64,000 bases of DNA, from positions 1 through 64,000 of the forward strand of contig PDRW01000024.1 of assembly GCA_002746935.1 (NCBI GenBank), given 5' to 3'. The notes beneath the pieces were generated by a model. The model saw only the letters and a program-made list of their open reading frames with translations. It was not told the DNA's origin and did not search any database. This DNA comes from Rhodobacterales bacterium. Its GTDB lineage: Bacteria; Pseudomonadota; Alphaproteobacteria; Rhodobacterales; Rhodobacteraceae. How positions within the stretch are numbered: the stretch's first letter is position 1; each line of letters begins with the position of its first letter. Made by a program: the position numbers and the translations under genes. Shown piece after piece: positions 53,590 through 63,959 of the stretch.

Positions 53590-53617
53590 GGCCAGATCCC
53601 TTTTGTGGGATCTGGCC
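53590..53617 (+). terminator. Hairpin after valS
   Basis: GGCCAGATCCC, loop TTTTGT, GGGATCTGGCC: an 11-bp perfect stem 17 bases after the valS stop. No T tract follows on the plus strand, so it may be a stability element or rho-aided terminator. Confidence 0.55.
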
Positions 53618-53711
53618 CCCACAGCCGCGCCGCGCGTCCAGATCAACCGCGCCAGTCCGCGCGCCAAACGGACCATGCCCGGAGGCCCGCGCCAGGGAAA
53701 TTGGCCCGCGC

Positions 53712-53744
53712 CCGGCCAGAATCCGGCCAGAATCCGGCCAGAAT
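53712..53744 (+). repeat. Tandem 11-bp repeat, three copies
   Basis: CCGGCCAGAAT three times in a row in the valS to DUF1992 gap. Confidence 0.9.
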
Positions 53745-53821
53745 CCGCCATCCCCCGCCCCCTCGCGTGGAAATCCGGCCCTCGCGCCCCCATATTCTCT
53801 CCCGGGGGAAGGAGGTTCGCG

Positions 53822-54160
53822 ATGGATCTGAATTTCGCACGTCTCGCCGAACGCCGGTTGCTCGCCGCCCGCGCCGAGGGCAAGCTCTCGAACCTCGCGG
53901 GCGAAGGCAAGCCCCTGCCCGATCGCCTCGAACCGGTCGGTGTCGATCCGCTCGAAGCCCTGGGGTTCCGGATCATGCATGAAGCCGGGTTCGTGCCGCA
54001 GGAATTGCAACTCGGCCAGTTGCTGAAAGAAGCCAGGGCGGAGTGGGTGGCGGCCCGCGACCCGGCCGAGCGCGACCGGCTGATGGCCCGCATCGCCGAT
54101 CTGGAAATGCGCCGCAACGTGGCGCGCGAGACCCGGCTGAATTTCCTGCGCCACCATTGA
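53822..54160 (+). CDS. DUF1992 family protein (DnaJ-C28 homologue domain)
   Basis: 112 residues from ATG 53822, with GGAAGGAGG upstream. The conserved pattern is AERRLLAARAEGKLSNLAGEGKPL near residue 9, then DPLEALGFRIMHEAGFVPQE and the DLEMRRNVARETRLNFLRH end. It is all helical and soluble. Eukaryotic relatives are DNAJC28 without the J domain; the bacterial function is unknown. Confidence 0.8.
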   Translation: MDLNFARLAERRLLAARAEGKLSNLAGEGKPLPDRLEPVGVDPLEALGFRIMHEAGFVPQELQLGQLLKEARAEWVAARDPAERDRLMARIADLEMRRNVARETRLNFLRHH

Positions 54161-54317
54161 GGCCGGGGCGCCGGTTTGCCCCGGCAAGCCGCGTCGGCTT
54201 TCACCGTGACCATGCGGCCCAAGCGCGGGCCTCTCGCCCCCGGCGGGGGGCGCTTGGCCGAAGTCCGGCACCCGTCCGCCCCTTGCCCCCCTCCCCGGCT
54301 TCGGCCATTCTCGCCCC

Positions 54318-55427
54318 ATGACCCAAGCCCCCCGCTACACCCCGCTCGCCGAAAGCCTGCCCGCCACCGTGCCCTTCGTCGGCCCCGAAACCCGGGAACG
54401 CACCCGGGGGCGGGCGTTCAGGGCCCGGCTCGGCGCCAATGAAAACGTCTTCGGCCCCTCGCCCCGGGCGATCTCTGCGATGGAGCGGGCCGCCGCCGAG
54501 ACCTGGATGTATGCCGACCCGGAAAGCCACGATCTGCGCCACGCATTGGCGGCGCATCTGGGGGTGGGGCCAGAAAACGTCATCGTCGGCGAGGGGATCG
54601 ACGGGCTGCTGGGCTCTCTTGTCCGGCTGATCGTGGCCCCCGGCGACGTGGTGGTGACCTCGGCCGGAGCCTATCCGACCTTCAACTATCATGTCGCGGG
54701 GTTCGGCGGGGTGCTGGAAACCGTGCCCTTCCGCGACGACCGCGAAGACCCCGAGGCGCTGGTGGCGCGCGCCGCCGAGCTGCGCCCGAAGCTGGTCTAT
54801 ATCGCCAATCCCGACAACCCGATGGGCACATGGCACGGGGCGGAGGCGATCCACGCAATGCGCGACGCCCTGCCCGACGGCACGCTGCTGGTGCTTGACG
54901 AGGCCTATATCGAATTCGCCCCCGCGGGCACCGCACCTGAGATCGACCCTGATGACCCCCGGGTGATCCGGTTCCGCACCTTCTCCAAGGCCTATGGCAT
55001 GGCCGGGGCGCGGGTCGGATACGGGATCGGCGCGCCAGGGCTGATTGCGGCCTTCGACAAGGTGCGCAACCATTTCGGCATGGCGCGGATCAGCCAGGCC
55101 GGGGCGCTGGCGGCGCTGGCCGACGGGGCATGGCTTGCGGAGGTCACCGCAAAGGTGGCGCGGGCGCGGGCGCGGATCGGGGAGATCGCCGCGCAAAACG
55201 GGCTCACCGCCCTGCCGTCCGCCACCAATTTCGTCGCCGTCGATTGCGGCGCCGACGGCGCCTTCGCGACCCGGGTGCTCGAAGCCCTTGACGCACGCGA
55301 CATCTTTGTGCGCAAGCCCTTCGTGGCGCCGCAGGATCGCTGCATCCGGGTGTCGGCGGGCACCGAGGAAATGCTCGATCTCTTCGCCGCCGCCTTGCCG
55401 GAGGCGCTGGCCGAGGCGCGGGGGTAG
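54318..55427 (+). CDS. hisC: HisC-like PLP aminotransferase
   Basis: 369 residues of fold type I. NENVFGPSPRAISAMERAAA opens the family, Asp194 and Tyr197 lie in LVLDEAYIEFAP and the Schiff-base Lys224 in RFRTFSKAYGMAGARVGYG. Best fit is histidinol-phosphate aminotransferase, which swaps glutamate nitrogen onto imidazole acetol phosphate, but paralogues act on phenylalanine or tyrosine. No his genes are adjacent, so the symbol is provisional. Confidence 0.8.
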   Translation: MTQAPRYTPLAESLPATVPFVGPETRERTRGRAFRARLGANENVFGPSPRAISAMERAAAETWMYADPESHDLRHALAAHLGVGPENVIVGEGIDGLLGSLVRLIVAPGDVVVTSAGAYPTFNYHVAGFGGVLETVPFRDDREDPEALVARAAELRPKLVYIANPDNPMGTWHGAEAIHAMRDALPDGTLLVLDEAYIEFAPAGTAPEIDPDDPRVIRFRTFSKAYGMAGARVGYGIGAPGLIAAFDKVRNHFGMARISQAGALAALADGAWLAEVTAKVARARARIGEIAAQNGLTALPSATNFVAVDCGADGAFATRVLEALDARDIFVRKPFVAPQDRCIRVSAGTEEMLDLFAAALPEALAEARG

Positions 55428-55437
55428 AGCAGGCCTC

Positions 55438-55528
55438 ACGTTCAATCGCATTCACGCCACGCGCTCTGGCGTTTTGTCTTCGCATGTAGAAAGGCGCAAA
55501 GCCGGGGCCCACTTCTGCGCGGAAACCT
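55438..55528 (-). repeat. Dispersed repeat family B, long copy
   Basis: Starts CACGTTCAATCGCATTCACG and ends with GGCGCAAAGCCGGGGCCCAC then TTCTGCGCGGAAACC. Matches the copy at 5268-5357 along most of its length. Confidence 0.7.
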
Positions 55529-55691
55529 GTCTCTTCTGTCCGCTGCCACCCGGTCACCATCTGGTCGGGCAATCACCGGGGGCCATCCTGAAAGGGGCCC
55601 GCAGGACAGGGGCCTTCCTGGGCTCTGGCAGGTCTACGCGCCTCCTGATCCGCCTTGCCGGATACCGATTGTCGCCACATATCTGCAAGGC

Positions 55692-55765
55692 TGGAGCGGG
55701 TAGCGGGAATCGAACCCGCGCGTTCAGCTTGGGAAGCTGACAGGCTACCATTACATCATACCCGC
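55692..55765 (-). tRNA. tRNA-Gly, anticodon CCC
   Basis: 74 bases including CCA. Read on the minus strand: acceptor GCGGGTA, anticodon stem TCAGC/GCTGA around TTCCCAA (anticodon CCC), T arm GCGGG-TTCGATT-CCCGC, then TACCCGC-TCCA. All arms pair. Reads GGG codons. Confidence 0.96.
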
Positions 55766-56093
55766 CTCGCGTGCAGAGGATGTAAGCGAGCCGGCTGGCG
55801 AGGTCAAGGCGGGTCCGGGCGAAGCCACGGCAATCGCTTGACCGGCCCGGGCCCGGCAGAGCACGCCAGGTGTGGCTTCCCCCTCCGGGCCAGGTTTCAA
55901 AGATGCAATGACATCCTGATCATCTGCGACGGGCAGCAATAATCGCCGCGACCGTGTCCCGGGTGGTGGTGCAGAAGGCTGCGGGCGGAGCCTTCGGCGT
56001 AGCGTAGCGCGCGGCCGGTGGTGATGCTGGCGGTCACCGTCGATCTTCGGAGAAGGTTCGGGTTGGACAGCTTGAACCGGGAACGGAGACGAC

Positions 56094-56142
56094 GATGACC
56101 GATGACCGATGACCGATGACCGATGACCGATGACCGATGAGA
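56094..56142 (+). repeat. Heptanucleotide repeat carrying the IS256 start codon
   Basis: GATGACC occurs six times head to tail, then GATGAGA. Each unit contains an ATG, in a different frame from its neighbours because the unit is seven bases long; the sixth (56130) is in frame with the transposase start MTDERMALIG. Confidence 0.9.
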
Positions 56143-56533
56143 GAATGGCCTTGATCGGGCTGATTGAACAGCAGGCCGACGGCGACCTCGTACGCGAGAG
56201 GCCGGCTTTGCAGCCGGGCGGATCATGGCGCCCGGGGTTGAGGGGCGGACCGGTGCCGCGCGCGGCAACGTCTTCGCCTGCATGGGCTTCCTGCGGGAAC
56301 ACTGGCCGCAGATCGCATTCACCAACCCGATCGAACGGGTGAACCGCGCGATCACGCGGCGGGCCGACGTGATCGGGATCTTTCCAGACCACGGCGTCAT
56401 CATCCGCCTTGTCGGCGCTCTGATGCTGGAGACCAACGACGATTGGACCGTCGCACGACGGTCCATGGGCCTTGAAACCCTTGCCCGCGTCACCGACACG
56501 TCAATCGTCACGCTGCCCGCCATGGCGTCCTGA
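56130..56533 (+). pseudogene. IS256-family transposase remnant, middle deleted
   Basis: The N-terminal end MTDERMALIGLIEQQADGDL reads from ATG 56130 to about 56205. In another frame, from about 56260, the C-terminal end reads FLREHWPQIAFTNPIERVNR, ITRRADVIGIFPDHGVIIRL and VGALMLETNDDWTVARRSMG, closing with a stop at 56533. The intervening 250 or more codons with the catalytic core are gone. The flanks 55766-56093 and 56534-56767 show no gene. Confidence 0.8.
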
Positions 56534-56767
56534 TCAGCTCCGCCCCTCTCCGAGGGTCGGCGCTCTTGCACCATCCGATGGGACACTACCGGTCCAGGCC
56601 ATCGAGGTCTCCGTTCAGTCTAACAGACGAACAGAAGCACAACCTGCTGAACCCCCTCAATCAGTTTCAAATCGGGCTCTCAGATCAGATGCCAACGCTC
56701 GTCTGGTCGCCTGTCGAAGAACGCCGGACCGCCACCCGGCTTTGGCGACATGCTCCCACGACGGCCC

Positions 56768-59704
56768 TCAGTCCAAAGCGTCGTCGCAGCGCGCGCAGGT
56801 GCCCGGATGCGGATGGCCACCCACATCGGGCAGGATCTTCCAGCAGCGCTGGCATTTTTCGCCCTCGGCCAGGGCGAAGGTCACCCCCACGCCCTCGGTC
56901 TCGGGCAGACGGAAGGCCTCCATCGGCATCGGATCGGAGGTGATCTGCACGTTCGAGGTGATGCAGACATCGGCGAAATCCACCGACCGCAACTGCCGTG
57001 CCAGCGCCCGGTCGCGCACATGCACCACCGGCGCCGCCTCCAGCGAAGCGCCGATCACCTTTTCGCGCCGCTGGATCTCCAGCGCCGCCGTCACCACCCG
57101 GCGCACGGCGCGGATCCCGGCCCATTTCGCCGCCAGATCGTCGTCGCGCCAGGCCTCGGGCGTCTCGGGAAGGTCGGTGAGATGCACCGAGCTGTCTTCG
57201 CCCGGGAAGCGTTCGAGCCAGACCTCTTCCATGGTGAACACCAGAATCGGCGCGAGCCATGTGGTGAGCCGGTGGAACAGGATGTCGAGCACCGTCCGGG
57301 CCGAGCGCCGCGCGAGGCTGGTGGGCTGATCGCAATAGAGCGCGTCCTTGCGGATGTCGAAATAGAAGCTCGACAGCTCCACCGTGGCGAAGTTGAACAG
57401 CGCCTGAAACGCGCCCTGGAAGTCGTATCCGTCGAACCCCTCGCGCAGCTGTCCGTCAAGCTCGCTCAGCCGGTGCAGCACCCAGCGTTCGAGTTCCGGC
57501 ATCTCCGCCGGATCGACCGCCTCTGCCGGGTCATAGCCGGTCAGGTTGCCGAGGATGAAGCGCATGGTGTTGCGCAGGCGGCGGTAGCTGTCGGCCACGC
57601 CTTTCAGGATCTCCGGGCCGATGCGCAGATCAGCGGTGTAATCCGACTGCGCCACCCAGAGGCGCAGAATATCGGCGCCATATTGCCGGGTCACATCCTC
57701 CGGCGCGACGGTATTGCCCAGCGACTTGGACATTTTCATGCCCTTCTCGTCGAGGGTAAACCCATGGGTCAGCACCCCGCGATAGGGCGCCCGGCCGGTG
57801 GTGCCGCAGGCCTGAAGCAGCGAGGAGTGGAACCAGCCGCGGTGCTGGTCGGTGCCTTCGAGATAGAGATCGGCGATGCCGTCGGGCACCCCGTCGGGCC
57901 GGTCGCGCAGGACGAAAGCATGGGTGGAGCCTGAGTCAAACCAGACGTCGAGCACGTCGAACACCTGGGCATAGGCCTCCGGGTCGACGATGCCGCCCAG
58001 CACCCGCGCCTTGAAGCCCTCTTCATACCAAGTATCGGCCCCGCCGGCCTCGAATTCGGCCACGATCCGCGCGTTGACCTCTTCGTTGCGCAGCAGGAAA
58101 TCCGCGTCGGTCGGCAGCGCGCCCTTTTTGGTGAAACAGGTGAGCGGCACCCCCCAGGCGCGCTGGCGCGACAGCACCCAGTCGGGCCGCGCGGCGATCA
58201 TCGCATGCAGGCGGTTCTGGCCCTTGGCGGGGGTGAAGGTCACCAGATGTTCGATCGACGACAGCGCCCGGGCGCGGATGGTCTCGCCCTGAGCGTCCAT
58301 CCCGTCGCCGAGCGGCGCGTCGATGGCAACGAACCATTGCGCCGTGTTGCGATAGATCAGCGGCGCCTTGGAGCGCCAGCTATGGGGATAGGAATGGGTC
58401 AGCCGTCCACGCGCGATCAGCGCGCCGGTCTCCACCAGCTTGTCGATCACCGCCTTGTTGGCGTTGCCGTCCTTGCCGTTGGGTTTGACGATCACCTCAC
58501 CGCCGAAGACCGGCAGGTTGGGCCGGAAGGAGCCGTCTTCGAGCACGTTATGGGTCATCACCAGCCCGTATTTCAGGCCGATCTGGTAATCGTCTTCGCC
58601 GTGGCTGGGCGCGGTATGGACAAAGCCGGTGCCGGCGTCGTCGGTCACATGGTCGCCCGCGAGCAGCGGGATGTCGTAGTCCCATTCGCCCTCGCCGCCC
58701 TCGAGCCCGCGGAACGGATGGGCACAGGTGAGCGCGTCGATCTCGGCCGCGCTCACGCCGCGCAGCCTCGTGTATTGCGAATTGTCGACCCGCGCGGCCC
58801 CCAGCACGTCTTCGGCCAGCTCGTCGGCGAGCAGATAGAGATCGCCCACCTTCGCCCAGCATTCGTCGGGCGTGGCATCGACCCGGTAAAGACCATAGGA
58901 GATTTCCGGGTTGTAGCACACTGCGCGGTTCTGCGGGATGGTCCAGGGGGTGGTGGTCCAGATCACCACCTGCGCGCCCGTCAGATCACCCGTCGCCCCC
59001 GCGACCACCGGGAATTTCACCGTGATCGTATGCGACTTGTGGTCGTGATACTCCACCTCCGCCTCGGCCAGCGCGGTCTTTTCGACCGGCGACCACATCA
59101 CCGGCTTGGAACCCTGATAGAGCGACCCGTTCATCAGGAACTTCATGAAATCCTCGGCGATCACCGCCTCGGCATGGTAATTCATGGTGAGATAGGGCTC
59201 GTCCCAATTGCCATAGACCCCGAGCCGCTTGAACTCGCGCCGCTGCACGTCGATCCAGCTTTCGGCGAATTTGCGGCATTCGCGGCGGAAGTCGATCACC
59301 GGCACGGCGTCCTTGTCGCGGCCCTTGGCGCGGTATTGCTCCTCGATCTTCCATTCGATCGGCAGCCCGTGGCAATCCCAGCCGGGCACATAGCGCGCGT
59401 CCTTGCCCATCATCTGCTGAGACCGCACGATCATGTCCTTGAGGATCTTGTTGAGCGCGTGGCCGATATGCAGATGGCCGTTGGCATAGGGCGGGCCGTC
59501 ATGGAGGATGAAAGGGGCGCGGCCTTCGGCGGCACCCTTCTCGCGCAGCCTGTCATAGATGCCGATCTTCTCCCAGCGCGCGAGCCAGCCGGGCTCGCGT
59601 TTGGGGAGGCCGGCGCGCATCGGGAAGTCGGTCTTCGGCAGGTTCAGCGTGTCTTTGTAGTCGGGTGTCTGGTCGGCGTTATGGTCGGGTGTGTCGGCGC
59701 ACAT
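56768..59704 (-). CDS. ileS: Isoleucyl-tRNA synthetase
   Basis: 978 residues from ATG 59704, with AAGGACG upstream; the frame runs on to 59854 without similarity. Class I motifs HIGH (79-82, in [11 protein letters not shown]) and KMSKS (in [14 protein letters not shown]). Editing domain has [14 protein letters not shown]. The C-terminal zinc site [16 protein letters not shown] with CARCDDAL is complete. It charges tRNA-Ile. Confidence 0.96.
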   Translation of the reverse strand: MCADTPDHNADQTPDYKDTLNLPKTDFPMRAGLPKREPGWLARWEKIGIYDRLREKGAAEGRAPFILHDGPPYANGHLHIGHALNKILKDMIVRSQQMMGKDARYVPGWDCHGLPIEWKIEEQYRAKGRDKDAVPVIDFRRECRKFAESWIDVQRREFKRLGVYGNWDEPYLTMNYHAEAVIAEDFMKFLMNGSLYQGSKPVMWSPVEKTALAEAEVEYHDHKSHTITVKFPVVAGATGDLTGAQVVIWTTTPWTIPQNRAVCYNPEISYGLYRVDATPDECWAKVGDLYLLADELAEDVLGAARVDNSQYTRLRGVSAAEIDALTCAHPFRGLEGGEGEWDYDIPLLAGDHVTDDAGTGFVHTAPSHGEDDYQIGLKYGLVMTHNVLEDGSFRPNLPVFGGEVIVKPNGKDGNANKAVIDKLVETGALIARGRLTHSYPHSWRSKAPLIYRNTAQWFVAIDAPLGDGMDAQGETIRARALSSIEHLVTFTPAKGQNRLHAMIAARPDWVLSRQRAWGVPLTCFTKKGALPTDADFLLRNEEVNARIVAEFEAGGADTWYEEGFKARVLGGIVDPEAYAQVFDVLDVWFDSGSTHAFVLRDRPDGVPDGIADLYLEGTDQHRGWFHSSLLQACGTTGRAPYRGVLTHGFTLDEKGMKMSKSLGNTVAPEDVTRQYGADILRLWVAQSDYTADLRIGPEILKGVADSYRRLRNTMRFILGNLTGYDPAEAVDPAEMPELERWVLHRLSELDGQLREGFDGYDFQGAFQALFNFATVELSSFYFDIRKDALYCDQPTSLARRSARTVLDILFHRLTTWLAPILVFTMEEVWLERFPGEDSSVHLTDLPETPEAWRDDDLAAKWAGIRAVRRVVTAALEIQRREKVIGASLEAAPVVHVRDRALARQLRSVDFADVCITSNVQITSDPMPMEAFRLPETEGVGVTFALAEGEKCQRCWKILPDVGGHPHPGTCARCDDALD

Positions 59705-59899
59705 TTCAGGCGTCCTTCGAATATGATCGGCGGTGTTCAGGAGGGGGGCGGCGCGGCATTCATACGCCTTGGCCCGGCGGCTCGGTTTCAGAGCGCCGGG
59801 TTGGTAATTCGTATGATCCGATTGTGTTGCATGGGGGGCATATAGCGCCCTCACGGGGAAGGGTAAAGCGGGGGGTAAAGCGGAAGAAAAAGCCCCGGG

Positions 59900-61018
59900 T
59901 CATCGCCCGGAATGGCCCTCGGGCGGCGCCCCTGCCCCGTTTCCGGCCCCGTCCCCCGCCCCGTCACTGTCGAACACCCCGGTGAGCGCCCGTTTCACCA
60001 GCCCGGTGACCGAGGGCCGCGTGGCGCGCAGGAACGGCACCGGACGGCAGACCTCCATCGCCGCAACACCAACCCGGGCGGTGAGCGCGCCATTGACCAC
60101 GCCCTCGCCGATTCGCCGCGACAGCTTGGCGAGCACCTGCCCCCCCGCAAGCGAGCCGATCAGATCGTCGCCCACCGCCACCGCGCCGGTGGCCACCAGA
60201 TGGGTCATCACCGCGCGGGTCAGCCGGAGCGAGCCCAGCGCGCCCGCGCGCCCGCCATAGATCTCGGCGATCCGGCGGATCATGCGGATATTGGCGGTCA
60301 GCGCCGCCGCCACATCGGCCAGCGCCAGCGGCACGATCGCGGTGACCGTCGCCACCTGCCGCGCGGCGGCCTCGATCTCGCGGGCGGCCAGCGCGTCGAG
60401 CGGCAGGATCAGCTCCGCTTCCGCCAGCCCGATCAGCCCGTCGGCGTCGAATTGCTCGGCCTCGCGCACCTCCAGTCGCTCAAGGCCCCAAGCGCATTCG
60501 GCGCGGCCCCGGTAGAGCCGCTTGAGCCGGATCACCGCCTCGCGGGCCCCGGCAAGATCGTCGCGCGCCACCGCCTCCGCGGTCGCCGCATGGAGCCCGT
60601 CCACCCGGCGCAGCCGCGCGAAAGCCGCGGCCTCGCGCAGGCCGATGATCAGCAGCACCGCCACGAAAGCCGCCACCAGCAGGCTGGCGGTGAGGCCAAG
60701 GAGCGGCTGGCGCTCCATCAGACCGGTGACGAATTGCCACGCCGCCACCGAAGCCCAGAAGCTCACCAGCGCCAGCGCCAGCCCCCAGAACCAGCGCCCG
60801 AGCCGCGAGGGCTTACGGGCGGCGAGCCCGGCCACGGCCTGCATCGCCCGCGCCTCGGGCAGCACCGGCCCCGGATCGGGCACCGGCGGCGCGGTGGCGG
60901 GGGTCTCGTCGGCCGGCTCCCCGACCTCGATCAGCACCGGCCCGTTTCTGAAGCCGTCCTTGTGGCCGTTCTTGGGGCCACCTTGGGGGCCACCCTTGCG
61001 TTCGCCGCGTTCGGTCAT
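59900..61018 (-). CDS. ycjF: YcjF/UPF0283-type membrane protein (TIGR01620, DUF697)
   Basis: 372 residues. A Gly/Pro-rich cytoplasmic start is followed by two adjacent helices (LGRWFWGLALALVSFWASVA and LLGLTASLLVAAFVAVLLII), then a helical DUF697-like domain with IVPLALADVAAALTANIRMI and EIYGGRAGALGSLRLTRAVM. It ends with a GAGDGAGNGAG tail. In E. coli YcjF is encoded directly after YcjX. Here its ATG overlaps the stop of a GNAT gene that sits between the two. Confidence 0.82.
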   Translation of the reverse strand: MTERGERKGGPQGGPKNGHKDGFRNGPVLIEVGEPADETPATAPPVPDPGPVLPEARAMQAVAGLAARKPSRLGRWFWGLALALVSFWASVAAWQFVTGLMERQPLLGLTASLLVAAFVAVLLIIGLREAAAFARLRRVDGLHAATAEAVARDDLAGAREAVIRLKRLYRGRAECAWGLERLEVREAEQFDADGLIGLAEAELILPLDALAAREIEAAARQVATVTAIVPLALADVAAALTANIRMIRRIAEIYGGRAGALGSLRLTRAVMTHLVATGAVAVGDDLIGSLAGGQVLAKLSRRIGEGVVNGALTARVGVAAMEVCRPVPFLRATRPSVTGLVKRALTGVFDSDGAGDGAGNGAGAPPEGHSGR

Positions 61019-61488
61019 TTTCTGCGCTCCCAGACAAAGCGGATATCGGGCAGTTTCTCGTCATTGCCCGCACCGCCGGTGCGGTGGTGTTCATGGAAGC
61101 CCTGGGCTTCGTAGAAGGCCCGCGCGGGGTGGTTGAACTGGAAGGTCCAGAGCGCGAGCCTGTCCTGCCGCCGTCTGGCGCGCGCCAGCAACGCCGTGCC
61201 CACCCCCTGCCCGCGCGCCTCGCGCGCCACATGGAGCGCCACCACCTCGGCGCCGTCGCGGGCGAGAAACCCCACGACCCGCCCCTGAAGCCGCGCCACG
61301 CTGACCCAGCCGCGCGCCACCAGATCGGCGGCAAAGGCCTGCTCCTGTTCGCGGGTGTGGATCCGGGGCATCCAGTCGGTCTCGTCGATCCAGTCGGACA
61401 GGATCGCGCCGATGGCCTCTGCATCATCCGGTTTTGCCTTGGCGATCAACAGCTTCGAGCGGATAATTCGGTGACGCAGAAAACTCAC
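61015..61488 (-). CDS. GNAT-family N-acetyltransferase between ycjX and ycjF
   Basis: 157 residues with one GNAT domain: [20 protein letters not shown] at the start, [20 protein letters not shown] with the acetyl-CoA loop, and [13 protein letters not shown] at the end. Start is a GTG overlapping the ycjX stop (GTGA) and the stop overlaps the ycjF start (ATGA), so all three are translationally coupled. The substrate is unknown; a shared envelope stress role with YcjX/YcjF is inferred from the coupling only. Confidence 0.82.
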   Translation of the reverse strand: MSFLRHRIIRSKLLIAKAKPDDAEAIGAILSDWIDETDWMPRIHTREQEQAFAADLVARGWVSVARLQGRVVGFLARDGAEVVALHVAREARGQGVGTALLARARRRQDRLALWTFQFNHPARAFYEAQGFHEHHRTGGAGNDEKLPDIRFVWERRK

Positions 61489-62900
61489 AGCCGGTCCCCC
61501 AGCAGAAAATCCGCCGCCCGGTCGAGGCGGATATGCGGCGGGCCGTCGCCGGGCCGGATGCTGATCTCGGCGGGTGCGAAACGCATCACCTGATAATCCG
61601 CATCAAGCCAGCGCTCGGCCCCGTCGCGCGCGGGCGCGATCAGCCGCATCGGGTCTTCCGGCAGCGCGCCGGGGTAGAAGGCCGCCGACCGGCCACTGTC
61701 TTCGAGCCGCCCGCGCACGCAATCGAGTTCACGCCCCTCATGGGTGATGGTCTCCTCGGTGGTGGCCCTGAGCGCCGCAATCGCCATGGCCTGCGTCTCG
61801 GCACCGGCGAAATCCGCCCGGTCCACCGCGTCGCGCAGCATCGCGGCGGTGATGTCGGTGAGACGGCGGTGCTGGGCATGGTGCAGGTGATCGGCCTTGG
61901 TGGCGGCAAACAGGATCTTCTCCACCCGCCGCCCGAGAAACAGCGAGGTCAGCCACGCGTTGCGCCCCGGCCGGAAGGCCGCGAGGATCTCCGCCATCGC
62001 CCGGCGGAGGTCTTCGAAGGCGGCCGGGCCGGAATGGATCGCCCCCAGCGCGTCGACCAGCACCACCTGCCGGTCGATACGGGAAAAATGCTCGCGGAAG
62101 AAGGGCTTGACCACCTGCGCCTTGTAGGCCTCGAAGCGGCGTTCCATCTCGCGCCAGAGGCTCTTGCGGGCGGTGGTGACGGGCTTTTCCAGCGGCGCGA
62201 AGGTCAGCGCGGGGCTGCCCTCCATCTCGCCGGGCAACAGAAACCGCCCCGGGGTGCAATCGGAATAGCCCGCCGCGCGCGCCGCATGCAGATAGGCGGT
62301 GAAGGCGCGGGCGAGCGCCTGCGCCTCCGGCTCGGCGAAATTGGCCGCGGCCTCGGTCGCGGCGGCCAGCGCGGTGAACGCCGCCGCCTCGGGGCGCGGC
62401 GCGATCCGCTTCAGGGTCTCGGCGCTCCATTCGGCATAATCGACATCGAGCAGGGCCAGATCGAGCAGCCATTCGCCCGGGTAATCGACGATATCGAGAT
62501 GCACCGTGCGGGGCCCGCGCAGCCCCGAGAGCAGCCCGCCCGGCTTCACCCGGAAGCTCAGCCGAAGCTCGGAGACGGCGGAGGTGCTTTCGGGCCAATG
62601 CGGCGCCGGCCCGGTCATTGCCGCGAGATGGGTTTCGAAATCGAACCGGGGCACGGTGTCGTCGGGCTGGGGTTGCAGAAAGGCGGTGAGGATGCGCCCT
62701 TCGGCGCCGGGCAGAAACCCCGGCATCCGCCCGCGATCCATGAGATTCGCCACCAGCGAGGTGATGAACACCGTCTTGCCGGCGCGCGAGAGCCCGGTGA
62801 CGCCGAGCCGGATCACCGGTTCGAACAGGGCCTCGCTCACCCCGTCGCCGACGGCTTCCACCTGCCGCATCAACCCGTCTGCAATATCCGAAAGCCCCAC
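61485..62900 (-). CDS. ycjX: YcjX-family P-loop GTPase-like protein
   Basis: 471 residues. Walker A is GLSRAGKT (36-43) within [20 protein letters not shown]. Then [18 protein letters not shown] carries the DxxG-like motif, and [20 protein letters not shown] plus [10 protein letters not shown] give the later nucleotide-binding motif. YcjX/DUF463 proteins are stress-induced nucleotide-binding proteins of unclear role. First gene of the three-gene operon, divergent from truA. Confidence 0.87.
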   Translation of the reverse strand: MGLSDIADGLMRQVEAVGDGVSEALFEPVIRLGVTGLSRAGKTVFITSLVANLMDRGRMPGFLPGAEGRILTAFLQPQPDDTVPRFDFETHLAAMTGPAPHWPESTSAVSELRLSFRVKPGGLLSGLRGPRTVHLDIVDYPGEWLLDLALLDVDYAEWSAETLKRIAPRPEAAAFTALAAATEAAANFAEPEAQALARAFTAYLHAARAAGYSDCTPGRFLLPGEMEGSPALTFAPLEKPVTTARKSLWREMERRFEAYKAQVVKPFFREHFSRIDRQVVLVDALGAIHSGPAAFEDLRRAMAEILAAFRPGRNAWLTSLFLGRRVEKILFAATKADHLHHAQHRRLTDITAAMLRDAVDRADFAGAETQAMAIAALRATTEETITHEGRELDCVRGRLEDSGRSAAFYPGALPEDPMRLIAPARDGAERWLDADYQVMRFAPAEISIRPGDGPPHIRLDRAADFLLGDRL

Positions 62901-63035
62901 TGGCTCCCCTCCGGTCGTTTGCCCCTATGTAGGGCGGCGGTGCTGCGGTGGGAAGGTGCGGGCGCAGCGGCCCCGGCGCATTCCCGCCGGAAATGGGGGA
63001 TTGTTTTCACCGCCCCGGTCGGGATAGCTCGCCCC

Positions 63036-63803
63036 ATGCCCCGCTATGCCCTGAAACTCGAATATGACGGCGCGCCTTTCGCCGGGTGGCAGCGCCAGAC
63101 CGGCCAGCCCTCGGTGCAGGGCGCGGTGGAAGCGGCGCTCGGGCGGCTGGAGCAGGGGGTGCCGTCGATCGCCGCCGCCGGACGGACCGATGCGGGCGTC
63201 CATGCGCTGGCGCAGGTGGCCCATTGCGATCTGGCGAAAGAGTGGGATCCGTTCCGCCTGTCGGAGGCGTTGAATTATCACCTCAAGCCCGCCCCGGTGG
63301 CGGTGGTGGCCTGCGCCCGGGTCGGCGAGGATTTCCACGCGCGGTTTTCGGCGGTGGAACGGCGCTATCTGTTCCGGCTGGTGGCGCGCCGCGCACCTTT
63401 GGTGCATGACCGCGGCCATGTCTGGCGGGTGGCGCATCCGCTGGAACTGGCGCCGATGCAGGCGGCCGCGGCGCGGCTCGTCGGGCATCACGATTTCACC
63501 ACCTTCCGCGCGGTGCAATGCCAGGCCGCAAGCCCGATAAAGACCCTCGACGCGCTCGACATCGAGGCCCTGCCCTACCAGGGCGGCATGGAGTTTCGCT
63601 TCCACGTCCGCGCCCGCAGCTTTCTGCACAATCAGGTGCGCAGCTTCGTCGGCACGCTGGAACGCGTCGGCGCCGGGGCCTGGACGCCCGACGACGTGAG
63701 CGCCGCGCTGGACGCCCGTGCCCGCGCCGCCTGCGGGCCGGTCTGCCCGCCCGACGGGCTCTATCTCGCGGGCGTCGGCTACGAAAACGATCCGTTCGGC
63801 TGA
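63036..63803 (+). CDS. truA: tRNA pseudouridine synthase A (positions 38-40)
   Basis: 255 residues. Starts [20 protein letters not shown]; the catalytic Asp52 lies in [17 protein letters not shown], and [20 protein letters not shown] is the conserved RNA-binding block. It converts U38-U40 in anticodon arms. The ATG at 63036 matches the family start. Confidence 0.95.
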   Translation: MPRYALKLEYDGAPFAGWQRQTGQPSVQGAVEAALGRLEQGVPSIAAAGRTDAGVHALAQVAHCDLAKEWDPFRLSEALNYHLKPAPVAVVACARVGEDFHARFSAVERRYLFRLVARRAPLVHDRGHVWRVAHPLELAPMQAAAARLVGHHDFTTFRAVQCQAASPIKTLDALDIEALPYQGGMEFRFHVRARSFLHNQVRSFVGTLERVGAGAWTPDDVSAALDARARAACGPVCPPDGLYLAGVGYENDPFG

Positions 63804-63959
63804 GCCCCGGGCGGCCCCTCTGGCAGCCCCTCTGGCCGAACCCCTGGCGGCATCCTGCCCGCCGCTGCCCCCGGGGGAGTGCAAACCGAAAACTCCCCGT
63901 TGCAAACCCGCCCCGGCCCGTGAACAATACCGAAACGCAGTTTTTCAAGGGGGAATATC

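Noticed and set aside
50858-54319. A 1153-codon open frame antisense to valS
   Set aside because: valS is a full-length, motif-complete gene on the other strand; the antisense product shows no domain and only frame-shadow composition.
55692-56533. Genomic island inserted at tRNA-Gly
   Set aside because: The IS256 remnant lies on the 5' side of the tRNA; integrases use the 3' end, which faces hisC. No repeat of the tRNA 3' end and no integrase gene are present.
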